Position numbers and translations under genes: made by a program. From Microbacterium oxydans (GTDB lineage: Bacteria > Actinomycetota > Actinomycetes > Actinomycetales > Microbacteriaceae), in contig NZ_BJOG01000002.1 in assembly GCF_006540085.1 (NCBI RefSeq), positions 248,001 through 312,000 on the forward strand: a stretch of DNA of 64,000 nucleotides. Reading direction: 5' to 3'. Under the pieces are notes generated by a model. The model saw only the letters and a list, made by a program, of their open reading frames with translations. It was not told the origin of the DNA and did no database searches. Positions 52,175 to 60,595 of the stretch are shown here, piece after piece. Within the stretch, counting starts at the first letter, position 1, and each line of letters opens with the position of its first letter.

Positions 52175-53530
52175 ATGTCGAAGTTGGCCGTGTTGCACGA
52201 GGCGATGTCCCGCCTCGATGCGGCGTGGGCCGACGCCGAGAGTTCGGGAGACCTCTCGCGTGAGCAGCTGATCGCGGTGAGCGCGTCGATCGGCGTGCTG
52301 CAACGCCGGCTGGACGCGGTGCACATCGAGGTCGCCGCTTGCATCTCGCGGGAGTCCCGTCCGGAGCTGGGGGCGGAGAGCCTTGCGAAGCAGCAGGGCT
52401 TCCGGAATCCGGCGACCTTGATCGCGGCGACTGTCGGGGTGTCGCGCGGTGAGGCGCATCGGCTGGTGAAGGTCGGAGAGGCGGTCGCACCACGCGCCGA
52501 TCTCCTCGGTGTACCGCTGCCGGCGAGGTATCCGCTGATTCGGGAGGCACTCGACGCGGGCGCACTCAGCGCTCAGGCGGCAGCGGTGATCATCGCGCTG
52601 CTCGACCGATGCCGCGTGGTGGTCGGTGTCGAGCGTGTCGCCGAAGCGGAGCGTGTGCTGGTCGAGAAGTCGGCGGGGCTCGCGCTCGACGACGTACGGA
52701 AGCTGGTCGTGCGGGCGGAAGCCTGGTTGGACCCGGATGGGGTGGAGTCGCGTCTCGAGGAGCAGCGTTCCCGACGATCCCTGACCATCCACGAGCGCGG
52801 CGGGATGGTGCATCTGAACGCCGTCCTCGATGCGGAGACTGCCGCGCCCGTCGTGACCGCCATCCGCGGCTACGTGAGCGCCGCATTCGCCGCCCGGAAG
52901 GATGCGACGGCCCCGGACGCGCCCGATGCCGATCGTCGTACCGTGCCGATGATCCAGGCCGATGCGCTCGCGGTGTTCGCCGGGCATGTGCTCGACTGCG
53001 AGGCTCGCGTGCCGTTGGCGGGCGCGACCGTCATCGTGCGGGTGGATCTCGACGCGCTGGAAGCGGGTGTGGGATCGGCCGAGATCGACGGAATCGAGCA
53101 GCCCGTCAGCATCGGAGCTGCGCGGCGGATGGCTGCGGGCGGGGGAGTGATCCCGTGCGTACTCGGTACCGTGAGCGAGGTGCTCGACTGGGGGCGGGAG
53201 AAGCGCCTCTTCACGCGGTCGCAACGACTGGCCCTCGTGGAGAGGGACGGCGGCTGCGCCATGTGCGGACTCCCCCCGGAGATGACGAAGGCGCACCATA
53301 TCCGCTGGTGGAGACGCGACCAGGGGCCGACCGATCTCTCGAACGGCGTGCTGCTGTGCGAGACCTGTCATCACCGCATCCACGACAACGGGTGGGGCAT
53401 CCGCATCGGTGGCGGTGGCGGTGGCGGTGGCGGTGGTCGCGAAAAGGTGTGGTTCCTGCCGCCCGCCTCGGTTGATCCGGCGCGCACTCCGCGGCTGGGT
53501 GGGCGAGCACGCTTCGATGTCGCTGCCTGA
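52175..53530 (+). CDS. DUF222 / HNH endonuclease domain protein (13E12-type)
   Basis: A 451-residue protein with DUF222 (~10-300) and a C-terminal HNH domain (CAMCGLPPEMTKAHHIRWW, then LLCETCHHRIHDNGW) with intact Cys pairs and His residues. After the HNH comes a run of ten glycines encoded by GGTGGC repeats (53408-53437) and a basic tail. It is not a recent duplicate of the gene at 35776; overall similarity is limited to the domain plan. The final codons GCT-GCC-TGA form the first half of a 16-bp tandem repeat that continues for 230 bp. Confidence 0.9.
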   Translation: MSKLAVLHEAMSRLDAAWADAESSGDLSREQLIAVSASIGVLQRRLDAVHIEVAACISRESRPELGAESLAKQQGFRNPATLIAATVGVSRGEAHRLVKVGEAVAPRADLLGVPLPARYPLIREALDAGALSAQAAAVIIALLDRCRVVVGVERVAEAERVLVEKSAGLALDDVRKLVVRAEAWLDPDGVESRLEEQRSRRSLTIHERGGMVHLNAVLDAETAAPVVTAIRGYVSAAFAARKDATAPDAPDADRRTVPMIQADALAVFAGHVLDCEARVPLAGATVIVRVDLDALEAGVGSAEIDGIEQPVSIGAARRMAAGGGVIPCVLGTVSEVLDWGREKRLFTRSQRLALVERDGGCAMCGLPPEMTKAHHIRWWRRDQGPTDLSNGVLLCETCHHRIHDNGWGIRIGGGGGGGGGGREKVWFLPPASVDPARTPRLGGRARFDVAA

Positions 53531-53761
53531 GAGGGGCGCTGCCTGAGAGTGGTGCTGCCTGAGAGTGGTGCTGCCTGAGAGGGGCGCTGCCTGAGAGTGG
53601 TGCTGCCTGAGAGGGGCGCTGCCTGAGGGTGGTGCTGCCTGAGGGTGGTGCTGCGTGAGGCGGGCGCTGCCTGAGGCGGGCGCTGCGTGAGGCGGGCGCT
53701 GCGTGAGGCGGGCGCTGCCTGAGAGGGGCGCTGACTGAGGCGGGCGTCGGCTGAACGGGGT
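53522..53761 (+). repeat. 16-bp tandem repeat array, about 15 units, starting at the HNH stop codon
   Basis: Consensus GCTGCSTGAGRSKGGY. Several unit types alternate: A GCTGCCTGAGAGGGGC, B GCTGCCTGAGAGTGGT, C GCTGCCTGAGGGTGGT, D GCTGCGTGAGGCGGGC, in the order A B B A B A C C D D-like D D A then two degenerate units. Every unit contains TGA; with a period of 16 the stops fall in all three frames. The mixed order suggests unequal exchange between units. Confidence 0.92.
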
Positions 53762-53795
53762 GCCGATCTGCCGCTATGCCTGCGCGCTCGGACAA

Positions 53796-53874
53796 GCCCG
53801 GTGCGCCCCCGGGCATGGGGTGGGGCATCCGTGGCAAGAATCACCCTTGCGCTCTTTTTCCACACCTGTAGACT
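53796..53874 (+). promoter_or_regulatory. Hairpin and promoter upstream of the second peptide importer
   Basis: A 6-bp GC stem (53796-53801 with 53809-53814) could terminate transcripts from the HNH gene. TTGCGC (53847-53852) and TAGACT (53869-53874) form a promoter with a 16-bp spacer, leaving a leader of about 90 nt before the binding-protein start. Confidence 0.5.
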
Positions 53875-53969
53875 AACCAGCGCGACACATCGAGGTGACG
53901 CCGGATCCGGCTACCGGCCAGCGGCACTCCGAGCCTTCTTCACCACCCTTGCACCCGAGAGAAGGAACC

Positions 53970-55499
53970 ATGAAACGAATGCCCCTCGCGCTCGCCGCAG
54001 CCGTGGCCGCGACCCTCGCGCTCACCAGCTGCAGCGGCGGCGCAACGCCCTCCCCGTCCGACGGCAGCGCTGCCGAAGGCCCCAACGCCCTGAACATCGG
54101 CAACTTCCTCGACATCACGTCGTGGGATCCCTCCCTCGCCGACATCGGCTTCGACGGTCCGTACCTCTCCGCGGTCTACGACGCCCTGATCGCCCTCGAC
54201 GCCGACGGCGAACCGATCCCGTCGCTGGCCACAGACTGGACGGTCGCCGACGACGACCTGAGCATCGACCTCGACATCCGCACCGACGCCGTGTTCAGCG
54301 ACGGCACCCCGGTCGACGTCGACGCCGTCATCACCAGCCTCGAGTACCTGAAGGCGGGAGCGCGCTCCGGGGAGGCCTACGTCAACGTCGCCTCGTTCGA
54401 GAAGGTCGACGACGACACCGTGCGCATCGTGCTCACACAGCGCGATGACACGATCCTCTACTTCATGGGCCTCGGCCGCAGCTACGTGGCCTCGCCCGCG
54501 GCCATCGAGGCGGGAACACTCGGCAGCGAGCCGATCGGCTCCGGCCCGTACGTCCTCGACAGTGCCACGAGCGTCGCCGGTGCGGAGTACCACTTCACCA
54601 AGACCGCCGACTACTGGGATGCCGAGACCTATCCGTTCTCCGAGCTCGCGATCTACCCGATCACCGACGCCACCGCCCGGCACAACGCGATGCTCAGCGG
54701 CCAGATCAACGTGCAGTACGGCGACGTCGCCAACCTCGAGCAGGCGAAGCAGCAGGGCTGGAACACCGCGGAGCGCGTCTCCGGCTGGGCCGGACTCGTC
54801 ATCACCGACCACACCGGCGCGAAGAGCGAGCCCCTCGGCAAGCTTGAGGTGCGCCAGGCCCTGAACTACGCCTTCGACGGCGCCGCGATCCTGGCCGCCG
54901 TCGGCAGCGGTGCCGGCGTCGCCACGAACCAGGTGTTCCCCGACGGCGGCACAGTCAACGACCCCGCCCTCAACGAGACCTACGCCTACAACATGGACAA
55001 GGCCAAGAAGCTGCTCGCTGACGCCGGCTACCCCGACGGGTTCGCGATCTCGATGCCCATGTCGCCGATCTTCGAGATGTGGAAGCCCTCCGCGGAGCAG
55101 GCGCTCAACGAGCTGGGTGTCACGGTCACCTGGGACAACATGCAGATGCCCGACTACCAGCTGAACGCGCCGAACTACCCGATGTTCATCTCGTTCCTCG
55201 CGATGGACGGCAACGACGTCGCGACGGTGGCCCGTCAGGTCACCAGCGTGCAGTGGTTCAACCCCGAACCCGACTACGCCCAGAACGAGGTCATCGCCCC
55301 GCTCGTCGACAAGGTGCAGAAGGAACGCGGCGACGCGCAGACCGACGCCGTCAAGGAGCTCAACAAGGCCCTCGTCGATCAGGCGTGGTGGTCGGTCTGG
55401 TACCAGGCCAACAACATCTACTACACGGCACCCGGCATCCAGCTGCAGCCCGTCGTCGGGATGATGTTCCCCACCCTGCGCTACATCACCCAGGGCTGA
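53970..55499 (+). CDS. Peptide/opine-type ABC transporter substrate-binding lipoprotein (SBP family 5), second system
   Basis: A 509-residue lipoprotein: signal peptide and lipobox LTSC (Cys21), then an SBP family 5 body (LATDWTVADDDLSIDLDIRTD, KLLADAGYPDGF). Only moderately related to the binding protein at 22875. The ATG at 53970 follows GAAGGA. First gene of a four-gene importer; substrate unknown. Confidence 0.92.
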   Translation: MKRMPLALAAAVAATLALTSCSGGATPSPSDGSAAEGPNALNIGNFLDITSWDPSLADIGFDGPYLSAVYDALIALDADGEPIPSLATDWTVADDDLSIDLDIRTDAVFSDGTPVDVDAVITSLEYLKAGARSGEAYVNVASFEKVDDDTVRIVLTQRDDTILYFMGLGRSYVASPAAIEAGTLGSEPIGSGPYVLDSATSVAGAEYHFTKTADYWDAETYPFSELAIYPITDATARHNAMLSGQINVQYGDVANLEQAKQQGWNTAERVSGWAGLVITDHTGAKSEPLGKLEVRQALNYAFDGAAILAAVGSGAGVATNQVFPDGGTVNDPALNETYAYNMDKAKKLLADAGYPDGFAISMPMSPIFEMWKPSAEQALNELGVTVTWDNMQMPDYQLNAPNYPMFISFLAMDGNDVATVARQVTSVQWFNPEPDYAQNEVIAPLVDKVQKERGDAQTDAVKELNKALVDQAWWSVWYQANNIYYTAPGIQLQPVVGMMFPTLRYITQG

Positions 55500-55505
55500 T
55501 GCCCT

Positions 55506-55536
55506 CCGGGGGCGGCCACGACACGGCCGCCCCCGG
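55506..55536 (+). other. Intraoperonic hairpin after the binding-protein gene
   Basis: Perfect 12-bp stem (55506-55517 with 55525-55536), 7-nt loop, no T tract. Probably a partial terminator or 3' stabiliser that makes the binding protein more abundant than the permeases. Confidence 0.6.
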
Positions 55537-55569
55537 GTCCTGCCCCCTCCGACCCCTCCCGAGGTTCTC

Positions 55570-56511
55570 ATGCTTGTGTTCACGGCGAAGCGGGTGCTGT
55601 CCGGCATCCTCCTGCTCGTCGCGGTCTCGATCGGCACCTTCTTCCTGGCGCACCTGGCCATCAGCGACCCGACCGCATCCCTGCTCGGCACCACGGCGAG
55701 CCCAGCGCAGCAGGCGGCGTTGGCCGAGAAGATCGGTCTCGACCGTCCGCTCCTCGTGCAGTTCTGGGACTGGCTCTCACACGCCGTGCTGCTCGACTTC
55801 GGCGTCTCCTGGCGCAACTTCCAACCGGTGAGCGCGCAGCTCGCGATCAAGGTCCCGGTGACGCTTAGCGTCGTGACCTTCGCGACGCTCATCACCGCGG
55901 TCGTCGGCATCGGGTTCGGCATGATCACCGGACTCCGACCCGGCACCTGGTTCGACCGCATCATCAAGGGCATCTCCGTCGTGCTGTTCGCACTCCCGGG
56001 ATTCTGGGTCAGCCTCGTGCTGGTGATGTGGCTCGCCGTGCAGCTGAAGTGGTTCCCGGCCGTGGGCTACGTGCCCCCGACGCAGTCCGTCGACGGCTGG
56101 CTGCGCTCCATCACCCTTCCGGCGATCTCGCTCGCGCTGGGCGGCATCGTCGCGGTGTCGGAGCAGCTGCGCAACGCCGTCATCGCGCAGAGCCGACAGG
56201 ACTGGGTACGCACTCTCCGCAGCCGAGGACTCTCCGCCGCCCGCGTCAACCTGCACATCCTGCGAAACGCCTCGCCGGCGGCCCTCACCGTGATCGCGCT
56301 CATGTTCGTCGGCCTCCTCTCCGGCGCGATCGTGGTCGAGCAGATCTTCAGCCTCCCGGGGCTCGGCCAGCTCACGAACCAGTCATCGCAGAACGGCGAC
56401 ATCCCCATGCTGCTCGGCATCACGGTCGTCTCCGTCGTCTTCGTCGTCCTCATCAACCTCCTGCTCGACCTCGTGCTCGGCTGGATCAATCCGAAGGTGC
56501 GCGTCGCATGA
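55570..56511 (+). CDS. Peptide ABC transporter permease (DppB type), second system
   Basis: A 313-residue permease with about six TM segments, the DppB N-terminus (GTFFLAHLAISDPTASLLG) and coupling loop (RQDWVRTLRSRGLSAARVNLH). ATGA overlap with the fusion gene downstream. Confidence 0.92.
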   Translation: MLVFTAKRVLSGILLLVAVSIGTFFLAHLAISDPTASLLGTTASPAQQAALAEKIGLDRPLLVQFWDWLSHAVLLDFGVSWRNFQPVSAQLAIKVPVTLSVVTFATLITAVVGIGFGMITGLRPGTWFDRIIKGISVVLFALPGFWVSLVLVMWLAVQLKWFPAVGYVPPTQSVDGWLRSITLPAISLALGGIVAVSEQLRNAVIAQSRQDWVRTLRSRGLSAARVNLHILRNASPAALTVIALMFVGLLSGAIVVEQIFSLPGLGQLTNQSSQNGDIPMLLGITVVSVVFVVLINLLLDLVLGWINPKVRVA

Positions 56512-58313
56512 CCACGACAGACATCAGGGTCGCGTTCGACCGCGCGGCGCAGAAGCGGAGGTCGAGCCTGTTCCGGCGGTTCCTCCGTCACCCCGGCGGG
56601 TACATCCCGCTCGCGATCTTCGTGCTCATCGTGCTGGTGGGCGTGTTCGCCCCGCTGCTCGCACCGATGGACCCGAACTTCGTCGATCTGTCCGCCGCGA
56701 AGGCCGCACCGGGACCGGAGCATCTGCTCGGTGGCGACTCCACGGGGCGGGACATCCTTAGCCGCCTCATCTACGGCACCCGCACGACGCTGTGGGGCGC
56801 GCTCATCACGATCGTCACCGCCCTCGTGATCGGTGTGCCCGCCGGTGTCGCCGCCGGCTATTTCGGGGGAGCATTCGACCGGGTCTCCACATGGATCAGC
56901 GATGCCCTGCAGTCGATCCCCGGCATGATCATCCTGCTCGTCGTGGCCGCAGGGTCTCGCAACAACTTCGAACTGCTGATGGCCACCGTCGGCGTGTTCA
57001 TGGTGCCCGGCTACTTCCGTATCGCCCGCTCGCAGACGCTCGCCGTGCGCAGCGAGCCCTACATCGACGCCGCGAGGGTCTCCGGACTCTCCGACGGACG
57101 GATCATCTTCCGCCACGTGATCAAGGCCGTCTATCCGCCCGTGATCATCCAGACGGCGCTGACCGCCGGTATCGCGATGGGCATGCAGGCAGGCCTCCAG
57201 TTCCTCGGCATCGGCGACTCCAACGTCCCGAGCTGGGGAGCCATGATGCTGGAGGGCTTCCGCCTCATGCTCACGTATCCGCTCATGCTGCTGTGGCCGT
57301 CGGCGGCCCTCGGGCTCACGATCGCGGTGCTCGCGATCATGGGGTCGACGCTCGCCGAGCTGGTGCAGGTGCGCACGCCACGGGTGTCCCATCGTCGGAA
57401 GGACGTCGCCGTCTCCGCTGCCGGGTCCGCCGCCCTCTCCGGACCGGATTCCCCGTCCGGCACGGTGCAGCATGCCGCGGAGGCCTCGGCTCTGCGCGTG
57501 GAGAACCTCCGGGTCGTGCACGCCACACCGAACGGCGAGACCGAGGTGGTGCACGGGGTGACCCTCGACGTCGCGCCCGGCGAGGTCGTCGGCATCGTCG
57601 GCGAGTCGGGATCCGGCAAGTCGCAGACGGTCTTCTCGGTGCTCGACCTGCTTCCGGCCACCGGGCGGGCGACCGCCGACGCGATCTGGGTCGGTGGTGT
57701 CGACGTCACGCGGGCGACACCCGCGCAGCGCCATGCCCTGCTGGGGCGCTCCATCGGCTACGTGCCGCAGGAGCCGATGAGCAACCTCGACCCCTCGTAC
57801 ACGATCGGCCATCAGCTGGTCGAGCCGCTGCGCCGCACGCATGGGCTCAGCAAGGCTGCGGCGAAGGAGCGCGCCAGGGCGATGCTCGTGCGAGTGGGCC
57901 TCACCGACCCCGACCGGGTGATGCGCAGCTACCCCCACCAGATGTCGGGAGGCATGGCGCAGCGGGTGCTGATCGCGGGGGCTATCGCCGGCAAGCCGTC
58001 GCTCCTCGTCGCCGACGAACCGACGACCGCGCTCGACGTCACGGTGCAGGCCGAGGTGCTGGAGCTGCTGCGCGAGCTGCAGGCGGAGTACGGGATGGCG
58101 TTGCTCATCGTCACGCACAACTTCGGCGTCGTGGCGGACATCTGCGATCGGGTGATCGTGATGCGCGGCGGCGACATCGTGGAGTCGGGCCCTGTCGACG
58201 ACCTCTTCGCCGCCCCCGCCGTCGACTACACGCGAGAACTGATCGCCGCGTCGCTCGACGACGCCGAGGGCAGAGCCGAGCTCGACCGCCGCACGACGGG
58301 AGTCCCCGCATGA
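56508..58313 (+). CDS. Peptide ABC transporter permease-ATPase fusion (DppC-DppD type), second system
   Basis: A 601-residue fusion: DppC permease (residues 1-~300, GGDSTGRDILSRLI and EAA loop AARVSGLSDGRIIFRHVIK) joined by a Ser/Pro/Ala-rich linker to an ABC ATPase (Walker A GESGSGKSQT, MSGGMAQRVLIAG, DEPTTALD). Same architecture as the fusion at 19913, although the two importers are otherwise distant. It overlaps both neighbours by ATGA. Confidence 0.92.
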   Translation: MTTTDIRVAFDRAAQKRRSSLFRRFLRHPGGYIPLAIFVLIVLVGVFAPLLAPMDPNFVDLSAAKAAPGPEHLLGGDSTGRDILSRLIYGTRTTLWGALITIVTALVIGVPAGVAAGYFGGAFDRVSTWISDALQSIPGMIILLVVAAGSRNNFELLMATVGVFMVPGYFRIARSQTLAVRSEPYIDAARVSGLSDGRIIFRHVIKAVYPPVIIQTALTAGIAMGMQAGLQFLGIGDSNVPSWGAMMLEGFRLMLTYPLMLLWPSAALGLTIAVLAIMGSTLAELVQVRTPRVSHRRKDVAVSAAGSAALSGPDSPSGTVQHAAEASALRVENLRVVHATPNGETEVVHGVTLDVAPGEVVGIVGESGSGKSQTVFSVLDLLPATGRATADAIWVGGVDVTRATPAQRHALLGRSIGYVPQEPMSNLDPSYTIGHQLVEPLRRTHGLSKAAAKERARAMLVRVGLTDPDRVMRSYPHQMSGGMAQRVLIAGAIAGKPSLLVADEPTTALDVTVQAEVLELLRELQAEYGMALLIVTHNFGVVADICDRVIVMRGGDIVESGPVDDLFAAPAVDYTRELIAASLDDAEGRAELDRRTTGVPA

Positions 58314-59143
58314 ACCCGCTGCTCGAGGTGAACGACCTGGTCGTGGAATACGGTCGCGGACGGCAGGCCTACCGGGCACTGCACGGCGTCTCGCTCGACA
58401 TCGCACCCGGGGAGTGCCTCGGTCTGGTCGGAGAGTCCGGGTCGGGGAAGTCGACGCTCGGCAAGGCCATCCTCGGGCTCGCTCCCGTCACAGCCGGCAG
58501 CATCCGGTTCGACGGGCGCGAGATCAGCCACCTCGGCACCCGTCATCGCCGAGCGCTCGCCGATGACGTGCAGGTCGTCTTCCAGGACCCCTACGGCTCG
58601 CTGAATCCCGCCATGACGATCGGCGACATCCTCGCTGAGCCGCTGCTCACCACCGGCATCGGTGCCAAGGCCGCAGAGGCGAAGGTACGGGAGATGCTCG
58701 ATCGCGTGCGGCTGCCGTCGACGTCGGTGGACCGGTATCCGAGCGAGTTCTCCGGCGGGCAGAGGCAGCGGGTCGCGATCGCCCGCGCGCTGGTGCGGGG
58801 CCCTCGCCTGATCGTGTGCGACGAGCCGGTGAGTGCGCTCGACCTCACCACGCAGGCGACGATCCTCGACCTGTTCATCGAGCTGCAGCGCGACACCGGT
58901 GTGGCCTACCTTTTCGTCTCCCACGACCTGGGCGTCGTGCGACGGGTCTGCCATCGGGTCGCGGTGATGTACCGCGGTGAGCTGGTCGAGGTCGGGGAGG
59001 GCGAGCAGGTGACCCGTGCCCCCGAGCATCCTTACTCCGAGCGCCTTCGGCTGGCCTCGCCTGTCGCCGACCCGCGCGCCCAGCGCGAACGTCGCGCGCA
59101 GTGGCTCGCTCTGCGGGAGGTGCGCGATGCGGCGGTACGGTAG
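58310..59143 (+). CDS. Peptide ABC transporter ATP-binding protein (DppF type), second system
   Basis: A 277-residue ATPase: GESGSGKST, FSGGQRQR, VCDEPVSALD, FVSHDL and HPYSERL. The C-terminus is shorter than in full-length DppF and lacks the usual Cys-rich motif. ATGA overlap with the fusion gene. Followed 47 nt later by the TetR gene. Confidence 0.92.
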   Translation: MNPLLEVNDLVVEYGRGRQAYRALHGVSLDIAPGECLGLVGESGSGKSTLGKAILGLAPVTAGSIRFDGREISHLGTRHRRALADDVQVVFQDPYGSLNPAMTIGDILAEPLLTTGIGAKAAEAKVREMLDRVRLPSTSVDRYPSEFSGGQRQRVAIARALVRGPRLIVCDEPVSALDLTTQATILDLFIELQRDTGVAYLFVSHDLGVVRRVCHRVAVMYRGELVEVGEGEQVTRAPEHPYSERLRLASPVADPRAQRERRAQWLALREVRDAAVR

Positions 59144-59190
59144 CTCCAGGCCGGAACACTCCACGCAGCAGAATCGGCCGGAAGGACGAC

Positions 59191-59778
59191 ATGCCGAAGA
59201 TCATCGACCACGACCAGCGTCGACGGGACATCGTCGAGGTGGCGAAGAGCATCATCCTGAAGGGCGGATTCGAGGCGGCGACCATGCGCAGCATCGCCGC
59301 CGAGGCCGGATTCGCGAACGGTGCCCTGAAGCACTATTTCCCCGGGAAGGAGAGCATCGTCGCCGCCACCTTCGAGACCGTGCTGCTCGAGCACGACACC
59401 TGGCTCCAGGAGTCGATCTCCGAGGGCGCGACGCCCGAGCGGATGCTGCAGCAGGTGCTCGAGGGCACGCTGCCGAGCAGTGTCGGGGAGATCGCGAGTG
59501 GGCGTGTGCTCCTCGCCCTCTGGGAGTACGCGATGTCGAACGATCAGCTCACGGTGCTCTACCGCACGCATCTCGCGCGGTGGCACGCGATGCTCGTCGA
59601 GCGGATGGAGGCGGCGCGCGATGCCGGATCTATCCGGGATCAGGACTATGCGGCCCTCGCGAACGAGTTCATCTCGGTCGCCGTCGGAGCGACGGTGATC
59701 AACCTCATGTATCCCGAGGGCGAGCGCATCGCCGACTACGAGGACTACATCCGGAAGTTCCTGGCGCGACTCCGCTGA
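59191..59778 (+). CDS. TetR/AcrR family transcriptional regulator
   Basis: A 195-residue regulator with HTH (RRRDIVEVAKSIILKGGFEAATMRS with AAEAGFANGALKHYFPGK) and a BetI-like C-terminal domain. Start ATG 59191 with GGAAGGA. It likely controls the importer and/or the hydrolase and methyltransferase that follow. The operator was not identified with confidence; AT-rich dyads occur at 50362 and 60561. Confidence 0.92.
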   Translation: MPKIIDHDQRRRDIVEVAKSIILKGGFEAATMRSIAAEAGFANGALKHYFPGKESIVAATFETVLLEHDTWLQESISEGATPERMLQQVLEGTLPSSVGEIASGRVLLALWEYAMSNDQLTVLYRTHLARWHAMLVERMEAARDAGSIRDQDYAALANEFISVAVGATVINLMYPEGERIADYEDYIRKFLARLR

Positions 59779-59812
59779 CCGCGAGGCGCCGCATTCGAGA
59801 GGAAGGCGCCTC

Positions 59813-60523
59813 ATGACCGCACCACTGTCCGTCTCGCACCATCCGGGAGCGGGGCGTCCTGTCGTGTTCCTGCACGGCCTGGCCTCGAGGGGGCGTCTGG
59901 ACTGGCCCGAAAGCGAGTGGGACGCCGTTCTCGGCGATCGACCGCGTGTGGTGATCGACCTTCCGGCTCACGGCGACAGCATCGCGCTCGGGACCGCGAC
60001 GACATCGGCCGTGACCGACGCCATCGCCGCATCGATCCGTGCGGCCGTCGGTGAGCAGGAGGTCGACCTCGTCGGCTACTCGCTCGGGGCGCGGCTGTCA
60101 TGGGACCTCGCGTCCCGTCACGACATCGCCGTTCGGCGGCTCGTGCTCGGCGGGCTCAGCGCGGGGGAGCCCTTCTCCTTCGTCGACCTCCCGGCCGCGC
60201 GAGCCTCCCTCGCGGACGGCAGCGCGCCGAGGGATCCGCTCACGGGCATGATCCTCGGCATGGTGTCGATGCCGGGCAACCGTCCTGCCGACCTGCTCGA
60301 TCTGATCGAGGGTCTGGCGGCGGAGCCCTTCGTCGCCGATCGCGGCGGGCCGAGTGTTCCGGTCCTCCTGATCGGTGGAGTCGACGACGGGATGGCGGCG
60401 GGGATCGACGACCTCGCGGCGCTGCTACCCGATGCGCGGACACGGCGCGTTCCCGGCGACCATCTCGCGGCCCTGCACGCACCGGGGTTCCGGACCGCGG
60501 TGCGGGAGTTCCTCGCGGATTGA
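59813..60523 (+). CDS. Alpha/beta hydrolase
   Basis: A 236-residue alpha/beta hydrolase: HGLASRG oxyanion region, nucleophile Ser90 in VGYSLGA, an Asp in GGVDDG and His in GDHLAAL, so the triad is complete. A cytoplasmic esterase, C-C hydrolase or lactonase is possible. It follows the TetR gene by 34 nt and is likely cotranscribed with it. Confidence 0.9.
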   Translation: MTAPLSVSHHPGAGRPVVFLHGLASRGRLDWPESEWDAVLGDRPRVVIDLPAHGDSIALGTATTSAVTDAIAASIRAAVGEQEVDLVGYSLGARLSWDLASRHDIAVRRLVLGGLSAGEPFSFVDLPAARASLADGSAPRDPLTGMILGMVSMPGNRPADLLDLIEGLAAEPFVADRGGPSVPVLLIGGVDDGMAAGIDDLAALLPDARTRRVPGDHLAALHAPGFRTAVREFLAD

Positions 60524-60560
60524 AGCCCCCTCGACATCCGGCTTCAATCATGATCTTTAT

Positions 60561-60580
60561 TTCCAACATTCGTAGATAAT
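60561..60580 (+). promoter_or_regulatory. AT-rich promoter/operator region of the methyltransferase gene
   Basis: An AT-rich stretch: TTCCAA-CATTC-GTAGAT resembles the dyad at 50362 (TTCTAC-AAAC-ATAGAA), and GATAAT (60575-60580) is a good -10 box, 15 nt before the start codon with GAAAGG between. Operator similarity is weak. Confidence 0.35.
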
Positions 60581-60595
60581 TCGAAAGGCTCGCTC

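Noticed and set aside
53522..53761. CRISPR array
   Set aside because: The 16-bp units are contiguous with no spacers, and no cas genes are in the window.
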